The position numbers and the translations under genes were made by a program. A stretch of 41,366 bases of DNA from Synechococcus sp. BS301-5m-G53 (lineage in GTDB: Bacteria > Cyanobacteriota > Cyanobacteriia > PCC-6307 > Cyanobiaceae): assembly GCA_016779825.1 (NCBI GenBank), contig JADHMX010000008.1:1-41366 (forward strand), written 5' to 3'. Shown piece by piece: positions 26,387 to 34,225 of the stretch; position 1 is the stretch's first letter; every line of letters begins with the position of its first letter. The notes under the pieces were generated by a model that was not told where the DNA came from, ran no database searches, and saw nothing but the letters and a program-made list of their open reading frames with translations.

Positions 26387-26908
26387 TCAACCTTCGGCCA
26401 CGGCATAGACGCTGTTCCCGATCGCTTGTTTCTGCTCGGCGTCGTACCCCCACTTCTCCAGGAAGGAGACGTCTTCACCGCGGTTGTCGAGGGCGGCGGC
26501 CAGCAGTTGCTCTAAACGCTCCTTCACCTCTGCTGGTTCCAGCAGCCTGAGCAGTTCAATGCAGCGGTTGCTGACCCGCTCCGAGCCTGCCTGCTGCACC
26601 TCATCTCCCGTGCGCCTGTGATGAACGGCCATGGCGGTGCTCATGGCCAGATTGCGGACGCTCAGATCCACAACTCCAGCACCGGCGCCGCGCAGTTGCC
26701 CGACGACGGCATCGGGCAACCGATCCATCAGCACGCTCTCGCCCGCCAGGCTCACCACAAAAAATCCCCGGGCACCATCGCGGCTGGCCACCATTTCACC
26801 GATGCGGTCGGCCAGCACCTCATCGCTGATCTCCTCGTTGTCCCACTGCTGCAGCCAGGCCGCTGTGATTTCCATGGCCTGCTGGAAGTTGGGCTGCTGA
26901 TCCGCCAT
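26387..26908 (-). CDS. Hypothetical protein
   Basis: This 173-residue soluble protein starts MADQQPNFQQAMEITAAWLQQW and has the segments DEVLADRIGEMVASRDGARGFFVVSL and ERLEQLLAAALDNRGEDVSFLEKWGY. No signal peptide or membrane helix is visible. I do not recognise a named domain; the mixture of amphipathic helices is typical of conserved cyanobacterial proteins of unknown function. ATG 26908 was chosen although the frame is open upstream to 26995, where it would overlap era. It is divergent from era with 77 bp between. Confidence 0.75.
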   Translation of the reverse strand: MADQQPNFQQAMEITAAWLQQWDNEEISDEVLADRIGEMVASRDGARGFFVVSLAGESVLMDRLPDAVVGQLRGAGAGVVDLSVRNLAMSTAMAVHHRRTGDEVQQAGSERVSNRCIELLRLLEPAEVKERLEQLLAAALDNRGEDVSFLEKWGYDAEQKQAIGNSVYAVAEG

Positions 26909-26985
26909 GGACCTGTCGTATTCCTCTGCCCTCAGGTTATGGGTCGATTCAACGGGTCGATTCAATGGCGGCGCAGACTTAGAGC

Positions 26986-27921
26986 ATGCACGCATCCCCC
27001 CTGCCAGAGAATTACCGCTCTGGCTTCATCGCACTGATCGGTCGCCCGAATGTGGGCAAATCCACGCTGGTGAATCAGCTGGTGGGGGAGAAGGTGGCGA
27101 TCACATCGCCTGTGGCCCAGACCACCCGCAATCGCCTGCGGGCAATCCTCACCACGGAGGTGGCTCAGATGGTGCTGGTGGACACGCCTGGCATCCACAA
27201 ACCCCACCATTTGCTGGGGGAACGCCTGGTGAAGAGTGCGCGCAGCGCCATCGGTGAAGTGGACTTGGTGGTGTTGCTCCTGGAGGGGTGCGAGCGCCCG
27301 GGGCGCGGTGATGCCTTCATCGTGAATCTGCTTCAGCAGCAGTCCCTGCCGGTGCTGGTGGCCCTTAACAAGTGGGACAAGTTGGCGGAGGAGCATCGCT
27401 CCGAGGCGGAGGAGGCCTATGCCGCCCTGCTGAAGGAGACGAATTGGCCGGTCTACCGCTGCAGCGCTCTCTCGGGCGATGGCTGCGCAGAGCTCACAAC
27501 AGCGATGGCGGCTCAGTTGCCCTTGGGGCCACAGCTCTATCCGCCCGAGATGGTGAGTGATCAACCGGAGCGGGTGCTGCTGGGGGAACTCATTCGCGAG
27601 CAGGTGCTTCTGCACACGCGGGAGGAAGTGCCCCACAGCGTTGCCGTCACCATTGATCGCGTTGAGGAGCTGCCGGCTAAGGGCAAAGCTGCTGGGCGGA
27701 CTGCCGTTTTGGCCACGGTGCTGGTGGAACGCAAGAGTCAGAAGGGAATCCTGATCGGGAAAGGCGGGGCGATGCTGAAGACGATCGGCCAGGGCGCGCG
27801 GCTACAGATGCAGGTGCTGATCGATGGCCCGGTGTATCTGGAGCTGTTCGTCAAGGTGGTGCCCGATTGGCGCAGCAAACCGGCCCGCTTGGCGGAGCTG
27901 GGTTACACGGGGGATCAATAA
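26986..27921 (+). CDS. era: GTPase Era
   Basis: This 311-residue GTPase helps mature 16S rRNA and assemble the 30S subunit. The G domain has ALIGRPNVGKSTLVNQL (G1), TTRNRLRAI (G2), LVDTPGIHKPHH (G3) and VALNKWDKL (G4). The KH RNA-binding domain carries GILIGKGGAMLKTIGQ, followed by VYLELFVKVVPDWR. ATG 26986 gives the expected length. The phytanoyl-CoA-dioxygenase-like gene starts 38 bp downstream. Confidence 0.95.
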   Translation: MHASPLPENYRSGFIALIGRPNVGKSTLVNQLVGEKVAITSPVAQTTRNRLRAILTTEVAQMVLVDTPGIHKPHHLLGERLVKSARSAIGEVDLVVLLLEGCERPGRGDAFIVNLLQQQSLPVLVALNKWDKLAEEHRSEAEEAYAALLKETNWPVYRCSALSGDGCAELTTAMAAQLPLGPQLYPPEMVSDQPERVLLGELIREQVLLHTREEVPHSVAVTIDRVEELPAKGKAAGRTAVLATVLVERKSQKGILIGKGGAMLKTIGQGARLQMQVLIDGPVYLELFVKVVPDWRSKPARLAELGYTGDQ

Positions 27922-27959
27922 CCACCCGCTCCACGGCATCAGCGCGTAATGTCGCGCCC

Positions 27960-28862
27960 ATGCTTTCGCTGCTGACGCGTACCAAGAGCTTTAAGGATCC
28001 TTGGGTTGGACACCCTGGTCTGAACAAACGTTGGCAGCTGCATCGACACCGTGTTCAGCTGGCGGAGACGCTTTGCCTCTGGAGACGCCTGCTGCGACCA
28101 GCCCAGCTGGCCAACCTCGAGCGGGATGGCTTTGTGGTGTTGGAGAACTTTCTGCCGCAGCAGGAGTTTGAGGCTTTGCGTGACGAGGTGGAGGCCGTTG
28201 TTGGTCGCGCCTCGCGCCTGCATCCGGCACCGGACAACAACCGGCCTGGATTTCGCCCGAAACAACCCTTCCCCGGTGGGTTTGACCGTTTTGACGGTGG
28301 AACCCTCAACCGCTTTCTTCACCTCGACCCCGAGCGGATGCCTCGGGCCGCCGCCTTTTCCCATGACCAGCGGCTCAGTGCGGGATCGCGCCAGGTCATT
28401 GGTTTGCCGATCAATCCGCGGAAGCTGGACATTTATCTCACGGTGCATGGTGAGGAGACCCGCACGCCCGATCTCCAGAAGGTGCTGCATCGCGACACGT
28501 TTTTCCGTGCTCTCAAGTTTTGGTTTTTTCTGCGGCCGGTGCAACGTCAGGACGGACCCTTCGAATATGTGCCGGGCAGCCATCGGCTCGATCCACAGCG
28601 CCTGCGTTGGGAGCAGGCCACGGCCAGCGCGGCTGCTGAACAACGGCGGCAGCCGGATGTGTCTGGATCGTTCCGAATTCGCGAAGAGTCCCTGGCCGAG
28701 CTGGGTTTACCCCAGCCTGTTGCGCTCACCTGCCCCGCCAACACCCTGGTACTGGCGGATGTCTTCGGCTTTCACCGTCGTGGTGCTGCTGTTCCTGGAC
28801 GGCAGCGGTTGGCGCTCTACGGCTGGAACCGCCCTTATCCCTTCCTTCCCATCAGCTGGTGA
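27960..28862 (+). CDS. PhyH-like Fe(II)/2-oxoglutarate dioxygenase
   Basis: This protein of about 300 residues contains RDGFVVLENFLPQQEFEALRDEV, typical of the N-terminus of phytanoyl-CoA dioxygenase (PhyH) proteins. It has the metal pair VLHRDTFF (HxD) and a distal His in VFGFHRRG near the C-terminus, followed by basic residues that could hold 2-oxoglutarate. The substrate is unknown; bacterial members hydroxylate diverse small molecules. ATG 27960 was chosen because the frame is open upstream over the end of era. It lies between era and a phycobiliprotein lyase. Confidence 0.78.
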   Translation: MLSLLTRTKSFKDPWVGHPGLNKRWQLHRHRVQLAETLCLWRRLLRPAQLANLERDGFVVLENFLPQQEFEALRDEVEAVVGRASRLHPAPDNNRPGFRPKQPFPGGFDRFDGGTLNRFLHLDPERMPRAAAFSHDQRLSAGSRQVIGLPINPRKLDIYLTVHGEETRTPDLQKVLHRDTFFRALKFWFFLRPVQRQDGPFEYVPGSHRLDPQRLRWEQATASAAAEQRRQPDVSGSFRIREESLAELGLPQPVALTCPANTLVLADVFGFHRRGAAVPGRQRLALYGWNRPYPFLPISW

Positions 28863-28883
28863 TCCGGCTGAGAGGATGGGTGC

Positions 28884-29345
28884 ATGAGTGAACAAGCCTT
28901 TCCCCCGGAAGACCCTGGCTCCTTTCTGAGCCTCTGCGACGGGGAGTGGATGAGCCTTCGCAGCTGTTTTGAGCTGGCGGCCGGTGGTGATGACGAGTGG
29001 CACAGCAGCGAACGGGGTGACCTCACTGTCCGCTACGTGGCAGAACAGGGGGCGCTTGGCCAACTCCAGGTGCAGGCCCCTGGTGGAACCCGCAGCACCC
29101 TCACCTTCGCCGCCGATGGACAGCTGATTCTTGATGGTGATTCCCCAGGCAACTGGAGGTTCTGGCCCGACGGCAGCATGGAGTTGAACCTCAGCCGGCC
29201 CGATGGGGTGTCTGTTCAGGAGAGGATCTGGTTCACGCGGGTCAACCTGCGCCTGCGCAGCACAACGGCGGTGGATGGGCAGGGAACACCGGTGCAGGGC
29301 AGTTTCTGCACGGACATCCGCAGGGTGTCCAAACCTGCGGCCTGA
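28884..29345 (+). CDS. CpcS/CpeS-type phycobiliprotein lyase
   Basis: This 153-residue lipocalin-like protein has CDGEWMSLRSCFEL near the N-terminus and the family signature ERIWFTRVNLRLRST with SFCTDIRRV near the end. CpcS/CpeS lyases attach a bilin to a conserved Cys of phycobiliproteins. Which bilin and subunit this one serves cannot be read from the sequence. AGAGG at 28871-28875 is a good ribosome site for ATG 28884. No phycobilisome structural genes are nearby. TrmD starts 6 bp after it. Confidence 0.8.
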   Translation: MSEQAFPPEDPGSFLSLCDGEWMSLRSCFELAAGGDDEWHSSERGDLTVRYVAEQGALGQLQVQAPGGTRSTLTFAADGQLILDGDSPGNWRFWPDGSMELNLSRPDGVSVQERIWFTRVNLRLRSTTAVDGQGTPVQGSFCTDIRRVSKPAA

Positions 29346-29351
29346 GGCGGC

Positions 29352-30557
29352 ATGGCGCCCTATCGGCTTGATGTGGTGAGCCTGGCGCCGCAGGCGTTTG
29401 CCCCTCTGCTGGAGCTGGGGGTCATCGGTCGTGCCTTCAACGCGGGCATTGCCGAGTTGCACCTGCACAATCCCCGCGACTTCGCCACGGATCGCCATCG
29501 CAAGGTGGACGACGAGCCCTACGGGGGCGGCGCCGGCATGGTGCTCAAGCCCGAGCCGGTGTTCGCCGCGATGGAGGCGATTCCCCGCAGTCCCCGCAGC
29601 CGGGTGCTGTTGATGTCACCGCAGGGGTGCCCCCTGCAGCAGGCAGATCTGCAGCGTTGGTCCTCCGACCACGATCAACTGGTCTTCCTCTGCGGTCACT
29701 ACGAGGGCTTCGACGAGCGGATACGCGGCCTGGCGGATGAGGAGGTGTCGATGGGTGATTTCGTCCTCACCGGTGGTGAACTGCCGGCGATGACGGTGAT
29801 CAATGGTGTTGTGCGCCTGCTGCCCGGCACGGTGGGAACGGCCGATTCCCTGGTGGAGGAAAGCCACAGTGCGCTTCTCCTGGAACACCCGCATTACACC
29901 CGCCCCGCCGACTTTCGCGGCATGACCGTGCCGGATGTGCTGCGCAGTGGCGATCACGGTGCGATCGCCCGCTGGCGTCAGGAGCAGCGGGAGCAGCGCA
30001 CCCGCGAGCGGCGGCCCGATCTGTTTGCGCGCTGGCAGGCCGCGACAATGAATGCCCCTTCAGACCCTGGCATGGAGCTGCGCATCGGCAACGGATACGA
30101 CATCCATCGGCTGGTGCCGGGACGGGCTCTCATCCTGGGGGGCGTGACCCTGGACCATCCCGATGGTCTCGGCCTGGATGGGCACAGCGATGCAGATGTG
30201 CTGGTGCATGCCGTGATGGATGCCCTGCTCGGGGCCCTTGCCCTTGGTGACATCGGCAAGTACTTCCCTCCCACCGATCCCCAATGGAAAGGGGCCGACA
30301 GCTTGAAGCTGTTGGATCAAGTGGTGAGGCTGGTGAAGGAGCGCGGCTGGTCGGTGGTGAACATCGATGCGGTGGTGATTGCCGAGCGCCCCAAGCTCAA
30401 GCCGCATATTGCCGAGATGAGCAGCCGGATAGCGACAGCGATCGGCATTGCCCCTGATGCTGTGGGTGTGAAGGCCACCACCAACGAAGGCTTGGGTCCG
30501 GAGGGACGGGAAGAGGGCATCAGTTGCCAGGCTGTGGCCCTGCTGCAGCGGAGCTGA
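29352..30557 (+). CDS. trmD-ispF: TrmD-IspF fusion: tRNA m1G37 methyltransferase + MEcPP synthase
   Basis: One uninterrupted 401-codon frame. Residues 1-232 are a complete Trm[63 protein letters not shown] (the SPOUT knot binding AdoMet), and the helical end [11 protein letters not shown]. Residues 241-401 are a complete IspF of normal length: [12 protein letters not shown] (Zn Asp/His), [20 protein letters not shown] (Zn His), [12 protein letters not shown] and [15 protein letters not shown]. No stop lies between; the junction is [15 protein letters not shown], with ATG codons at 30048 and 30072 that could start a separate IspF. The enzymes act in tRNA modification and the MEP isoprenoid pathway. 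Whether the cell makes one protein, two or both is open. Confidence 0.9.
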   Translation: MAPYRLDVVSLAPQAFAPLLELGVIGRAFNAGIAELHLHNPRDFATDRHRKVDDEPYGGGAGMVLKPEPVFAAMEAIPRSPRSRVLLMSPQGCPLQQADLQRWSSDHDQLVFLCGHYEGFDERIRGLADEEVSMGDFVLTGGELPAMTVINGVVRLLPGTVGTADSLVEESHSALLLEHPHYTRPADFRGMTVPDVLRSGDHGAIARWRQEQREQRTRERRPDLFARWQAATMNAPSDPGMELRIGNGYDIHRLVPGRALILGGVTLDHPDGLGLDGHSDADVLVHAVMDALLGALALGDIGKYFPPTDPQWKGADSLKLLDQVVRLVKERGWSVVNIDAVVIAERPKLKPHIAEMSSRIATAIGIAPDAVGVKATTNEGLGPEGREEGISCQAVALLQRS

Positions 30558-30560
30558 ACC

Positions 30561-31001
30561 GTGCATCGACTCCGGTCTGTTCTGCTTAGGGTCATTGGAC
30601 CTTGTTTGGCATTGGTTCTGTTGTTGGGCGGGCTTTCGGAGAAAGAGGTTCGGGCCGGGGCTGACCAGCAGGTGGGCGAAGCGGTGGCTGTGGTTGAGCA
30701 TCTGCGGCTGCAGGTGCCCGTGGAGAGCCGTGAGCATTGGATGGCGGCGGAACGCGGCAGCTGGGAGCCTTGGTTGAAGCAACAGCCTGGATTTCTCGGT
30801 CGTGATCTGTACTGGGATCCGGCAACCGAGGAGGGAACCCTGCTGATTCGTTGGAGCAGTCGTGAGGCCTGGAAATCCATCTCCATGGCTGAGGTGGAGA
30901 CAGTTCAGCAGCGCTTCGAGACGTTGGCCCGTGAGCAGACGGGACAGAGCCAGGGCAACCCCTTCCCTCTGGTGTTTGAAGGGGAACTGTTGCCGCAGTG
31001 A
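30561..31001 (+). CDS. TIGR03792-family protein
   Basis: This 146-residue protein has an N-terminal hydrophobic stretch (about 8-24, LLRVIGPCLALVLLLGG), probably a signal peptide or anchor. The following small domain has VAVVEHLRLQVPVESREHWMAAE, WEPWLKQQPGFLGRDLYWDP and LLIRWSSREAWKSI, matching the cyanobacterial TIGR03792 family, which has a dimeric alpha/beta-barrel (ABM-like) look. Function is unknown. It begins at GTG 30561, 3 bp after trmD-ispF, and its TGA overlaps the GTG of larB. Confidence 0.75.
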   Translation: MHRLRSVLLRVIGPCLALVLLLGGLSEKEVRAGADQQVGEAVAVVEHLRLQVPVESREHWMAAERGSWEPWLKQQPGFLGRDLYWDPATEEGTLLIRWSSREAWKSISMAEVETVQQRFETLAREQTGQSQGNPFPLVFEGELLPQ

Positions 31002-31672
31002 ACACGCCTGACGCTCGCCTTGATCTGCGGCGCCGCCAGCGCTTGGGCATGGTTGAGGCCATCTGGGGGGAACACAAGACAGCCGATCAGATCATTGCCA
31101 TCCTCGAGAGCTTCGCCGCATCAGGGGAAATGGGTCTGGTGACCCGGGTGGCTCCCGAGAAAGCGGCACAGGTGTGCAAGGCCTTGCCGGCGGTGGAGCG
31201 GCACCCCGACGCCCGCTGCCTCACCCTGGGTGCCCTGCCTCCTCTGCCACCGCCACCAGCTGAGGTGGTGGTGCTCAGCGGAGGCAGCAGTGATCGCACC
31301 GTGGTGGCTGAGACCGCCCTGGCCCTGCGTTGCCATGGCATCGGCGTGGATCCTGTGATGGATGTGGGGGTGGCTGGGTTGCATCGTCTGCTCGATCAAC
31401 TGCCCCGTCTGGCCTCGGCTCGGATCCTGATCGCCTGCGCGGGGATGGAGGGTGCGCTGCCGACGGTGCTGGCCGGTCTGGTGCCGCAACCCGTGATCGG
31501 TGTCCCGGTTTCGGTTGGCTATGGAATCAGCGCAGGAGGACGAACCGCCTTGGAAGGAATGCTCGCCAGCTGTGCACCCGGATTGACGGTCGTCAATATC
31601 GACAACGGCTATGGCGCAGCCATGGCTGCATTGCGGATGCTCCGAGGCTGTGCCCCAGAGGCTTCAAGCTGA
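30998..31672 (+). CDS. larB: LarB-like nickel-pincer cofactor synthesis protein
   Basis: This 224-residue protein has an N-terminal helical part with FDxR-like ARLDLRRRQRLGMVEAIWGEHKT and EIIAI-type residues, then a PurE/AIR-carboxylase-like domain with VLSGGSSDRTVVAETAL, DVGVAGLHRLLDQL, CAGMEGALPTVLAGLV, GVPVSVGYGIS and ALEGMLASCAPGLTVVNIDNGYGAA. LarB carboxylates and hydrolyses NaAD in the pathway to the nickel-pincer nucleotide of lactate racemase. LarC, LarE and LarA are not in this window, so the role here is uncertain. GTG 30998 overlaps the previous stop. Confidence 0.88.
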   Translation: MNTPDARLDLRRRQRLGMVEAIWGEHKTADQIIAILESFAASGEMGLVTRVAPEKAAQVCKALPAVERHPDARCLTLGALPPLPPPPAEVVVLSGGSSDRTVVAETALALRCHGIGVDPVMDVGVAGLHRLLDQLPRLASARILIACAGMEGALPTVLAGLVPQPVIGVPVSVGYGISAGGRTALEGMLASCAPGLTVVNIDNGYGAAMAALRMLRGCAPEASS

Positions 31673-31676
31673 GGTT

Positions 31677-31814
31677 TCAAGCCCCAGCTGGAGAATCGAT
31701 CTGACCGAGACGCTGCAATTCAGCACGGTTGTGATCGCACTCGACGCGCTGCATTGCAATCACCAAGGCATCAAGATCGGCTCGGGCCAGCTCACCATCC
31801 TGTTGCCAAGCCAT
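31677..31814 (-). CDS. Putative 45-residue small protein behind a FUR-like box
   Basis: A minus-strand frame starting at ATG 31812-31814 encodes a hydrophilic, helix-prone peptide with MAWQQDGELARADLDAL, VIAMQRVECDHNRAEL and QRLGQIDSPAGA, ending in TGA at 31677-31679. An in-frame TTG at 31835 would add 7 residues (LAPDPRS). Charge pattern and heptad-like leucines look protein-like. It has no transmembrane part and no family I recognise, and no clear Shine-Dalgarno. It fills most of an otherwise empty 261-bp gap and lies just downstream of a GATAAT/GTTATC palindrome. Confidence 0.45.
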   Translation of the reverse strand: MAWQQDGELARADLDALVIAMQRVECDHNRAELQRLGQIDSPAGA

Positions 31815-31847
31815 GGAGCGGGGGTCGGGAGCCAACGCCGGATGTCC

Positions 31848-31865
31848 GATAATTGTTATCGATAA
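31848..31865. promoter_or_regulatory. Candidate FUR-family operator (GATAAT-T-GTTATC)
   Basis: 31848-31860 is a 6-1-6 inverted repeat, GATAAT T GTTATC, and a third GATAA unit abuts it (31861-31865), making the overlapping palindrome TTATCGATAA. The spacing and hexamers resemble Fur/Zur-type boxes built from NATAAT units. It sits 34 bp upstream of the small minus-strand ORF and no other gene start is close. The regulator and metal are inferred only from motif shape. Confidence 0.4.
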
Positions 31866-31933
31866 GTTAAGGGAGATTTCCGGGAAGAAATACTCAGAAA
31901 TCCTGTAGATGAATGCAGAGAGGCTTCGGCTCC

Positions 31934-32881
31934 TCAGAGGTGTTGGAGGTTGGGATAAGCGGTCACCAGATCATTGGCGCTGAGCACATCACCGCGGCCT
32001 TCGGGCTGCCAGATCACCTCGAGGGCCATCAGTTCACTGGACGCTGTGGACCCAAGAATGCGCAGGGTCTGGCGCAGATCTTCACCGGTGTCGGCTCCGG
32101 CGAGCTTGGCCGTTGCCGTTGACGCCACGAGCAGCGTCACGACGATGAATTCGTTGGTGGCATCCGCCTCTCCAGCGCTGCTGCTCGTGTCGGCGATCCT
32201 CTGCCCGCCAACATTGCTGGTGAGCTCAGCGTCGAGTTTGCTGCGCTCATTCATCGAGAGGCGATTGAAGGTCGATTCAGCTGAGCTGAACGGCACACTC
32301 CCGCTCTCAGCATTGGCGTAGACCCAGAGGTCCGGCTGACGTAGCAGGGCAAGGGTTGTTTCCTGGAGCAGCCTCTGCAGACCGGCGGAACTGCTGGTGT
32401 CGGAGGAGCCTGCCAATGAGCGCAGATCGTCCTGGAGGGATTTGGCACTGGCCAGAAGCCCCACCTGCACCTGGATCATGTTCACGTTGCGGGGCATGGC
32501 CGGGGCTGCTGCAGCACCGCCGATGGCGGGAGCACCGCCACCACCACGAACGGCGTTCACCAGAACACCGGCGATGGCCATCAGGATCAGCAGGCCGAAC
32601 AGGCCGCCGCCACCGAAGCCGAAGATCGGGATGATGAACGGAAAGCCCATTCCGCCGCCGCGGTAGCCACCACCGCGATAACCACCGCCGTAGCTGCCAC
32701 CCCCATAGCTGCCCCCGGATCGCGGCATCGAAGGTGCACGGAAGCTGCCCCCGCCCATGCGTCCACCGCGGGCTGCATCAGCCGGCTGGGCCTGGAACAG
32801 ACAGATCCCTGCAATCACAACAGGCAAAAGCAGTGAAGCGAGCAGTCGTCGGGGTCGTGTCAACAGTCGGGGGGTGGCCAA
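31934..32881 (-). CDS. DUF1517 family membrane protein
   Basis: This 315-residue protein has an N-terminal signal or first membrane segment (about 13-35), ending in QAQPADAARGG. A Gly/Tyr/Arg-rich stretch (GGSYGGGSYGGGYRGGG) follows, then a second hydrophobic helix (about 80-110, FGFGGGGLFGLLILMAIAGVLVN), then a soluble domain from NVNMIQVQVGLLASAKSLQDDL to the end. This is the plan of cyanobacterial and plastid DUF1517 proteins, which are of unknown function. It starts with TTG 32881. The following 52 bp to its neighbour in 31882-31933 show nothing notable. Confidence 0.82.
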   Translation of the reverse strand: MATPRLLTRPRRLLASLLLPVVIAGICLFQAQPADAARGGRMGGGSFRAPSMPRSGGSYGGGSYGGGYRGGGYRGGGMGFPFIIPIFGFGGGGLFGLLILMAIAGVLVNAVRGGGGAPAIGGAAAAPAMPRNVNMIQVQVGLLASAKSLQDDLRSLAGSSDTSSSAGLQRLLQETTLALLRQPDLWVYANAESGSVPFSSAESTFNRLSMNERSKLDAELTSNVGGQRIADTSSSAGEADATNEFIVVTLLVASTATAKLAGADTGEDLRQTLRILGSTASSELMALEVIWQPEGRGDVLSANDLVTAYPNLQHL

Positions 32882-32911
32882 AACAGCGCCCGCAGCGTCA
32901 TTCAGGCGACT

Positions 32912-33130
32912 CTAGGAACCACCACCCACGATGGTGACGATCTCAAGGGTGTCGTCATCCTTCACCAGGATGGTGTTCCAACGGCTGCGGGGGGCGATCA
33001 CCCCGTTGTGTTCGGCGACCACCAGCTGAGGGTTGTTAGCCAGCTGGGCGACAACAGCCTCCAGGCTGGCGGGTTCTGGTGCTGGATCCAGAACGCGAGT
33101 TTCACCGTTGACCATCAGGGTGAGAGGCAT
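32912..33130 (-). CDS. thiS: Sulfur carrier protein ThiS with a C-terminal Ser
   Basis: This 72-residue ubiquitin-like sulfur carrier for thiazole synthesis has MPLTLMVNGETRVLD, the central VAEHNGVIAPRSRWN and the end LEIVTIVGGGS. Ordinary ThiS ends in Gly-Gly, whose carboxylate is adenylated and thiolated; here one Ser follows the glycines, so it would need trimming before activation. ATG 33130 lies 3 bp after the thiE stop, so the two genes are co-expressed. It is read toward the DUF1517 gene 30 bp away. Confidence 0.88.
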   Translation of the reverse strand: MPLTLMVNGETRVLDPAPEPASLEAVVAQLANNPQLVVAEHNGVIAPRSRWNTILVKDDDTLEIVTIVGGGS

Positions 33131-33133
33131 GGC

Positions 33134-34192
33134 TCAGAACGTGGCGTGGTCCAGCTGCTGGAGCAGTTGCCGCGAGGCCTGCCCGACATCATCTGCCTGC
33201 ATGATTGCGCCGATCACCGCCACGCGCCGGCCTCCAGCTGCGAGTAATGCCTGCAGGTTGTCAGGCGTGATTCCACCAATGGCGAAGACGGGGCATTGGC
33301 TGATCGCTGTGGCCTTGGCCAAGAGCTCCACACCAACAGGGTTCCGTTCGGGTTTGACGGCTGTGGAGTGGATCGGGCCGAAGCCGAGATAGTCGATCGG
33401 CTCCTGCTGAGCCTGATGAACCTGATCGATGCTGTGGGTGCTGCGCCCCAGCAGACGATCGCAACCCAGCAGATCGCGCGCCACCTCGCTGGGGATGTCC
33501 TCCTGGCCCAGGTGCACCCCATCCGCATCGACCGCCAGGGCCAGGTCCACACGGTCGTTAATGAACAAAAGCGCCCCGTAGCTTTTGCAGAGCTGCTTGA
33601 GCTGTTGGGCCTCCTGCAGACGTTCGCGGTCGTTCCCCGCTTTGCAGCGGTACTGAACCATGCCCACGCCGTTTTGCAGGGCGGTCTGCACCCGATCGAT
33701 GAGGTCATCGCAGGGGCTTGTGATCAGGCAGAGGCGACAGTCCTGAAGCTTGTTGCGTCGCCTTGCTCCCAGCGTGGCGTTGAGGCAGGTCACCTCCAGG
33801 TCGTAGAGGCCGTAGCGGATCGCAGCGGCTTCAGCGGCCAGCGCAGGATCGATGTTGCGTCCGTATTCCTCCAGCACCCGCAGCGCTTCCTGCACCCTGG
33901 CGCAGTTGGCAGCCACCACGTGGTCGGGGCTGTGGCGATCCAGTTGGGCTGGATGCTCCAGGCCGGCACCGGTGTCGGTGCTGGTGGAGCGGGCCTGCTT
34001 GTAGCTGTCGTGATGTAGTCGTCCCAGCCGTTGTCGCCAGTCCTTGAGACGCACCACCAGATCCTGTTGCTCCAGTCCGAAGCGGCACCAGTCCTCGACA
34101 ACCCTCAGGCCTTCCCGGGCACGGTCGAGGTTGGCGTCGATCAGGCGTGCCACCCGTGGATCCAGGGAGGTCTCGCGAGGGGTCGGATTCAT
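33134..34192 (-). CDS. thiE: Thiamine phosphate synthase with N-terminal ThiD2 domain
   Basis: This 352-residue fusion has residues 1-140 as the ThiD2-type helical domain (RLIDANLDRAREGLRVVEDWCRF, SDTD-like STDTGAGLEHP, ARVQEALRVLEEYGRN). Residues 150-350 are the ThiE TIM barrel (MVQYRCKAGNDRERL, LFINDRVDLALAVDADGVHLGQEDIP, LGRSTHS, YLGFGPIHSTAVKP, VFAIGGITPDN). It joins HMP-PP and thiazole phosphate to thiamine phosphate. ATG 34192 was chosen. It leads the thiE-thiS unit and is divergent from a small membrane-peptide gene by 33 bp. Confidence 0.93.
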   Translation of the reverse strand: MNPTPRETSLDPRVARLIDANLDRAREGLRVVEDWCRFGLEQQDLVVRLKDWRQRLGRLHHDSYKQARSTSTDTGAGLEHPAQLDRHSPDHVVAANCARVQEALRVLEEYGRNIDPALAAEAAAIRYGLYDLEVTCLNATLGARRRNKLQDCRLCLITSPCDDLIDRVQTALQNGVGMVQYRCKAGNDRERLQEAQQLKQLCKSYGALLFINDRVDLALAVDADGVHLGQEDIPSEVARDLLGCDRLLGRSTHSIDQVHQAQQEPIDYLGFGPIHSTAVKPERNPVGVELLAKATAISQCPVFAIGGITPDNLQALLAAGGRRVAVIGAIMQADDVGQASRQLLQQLDHATF

Positions 34193-34225
34193 GGCACCCT
34201 GTGGGAAACGGTTTCGGCGTCGGTC

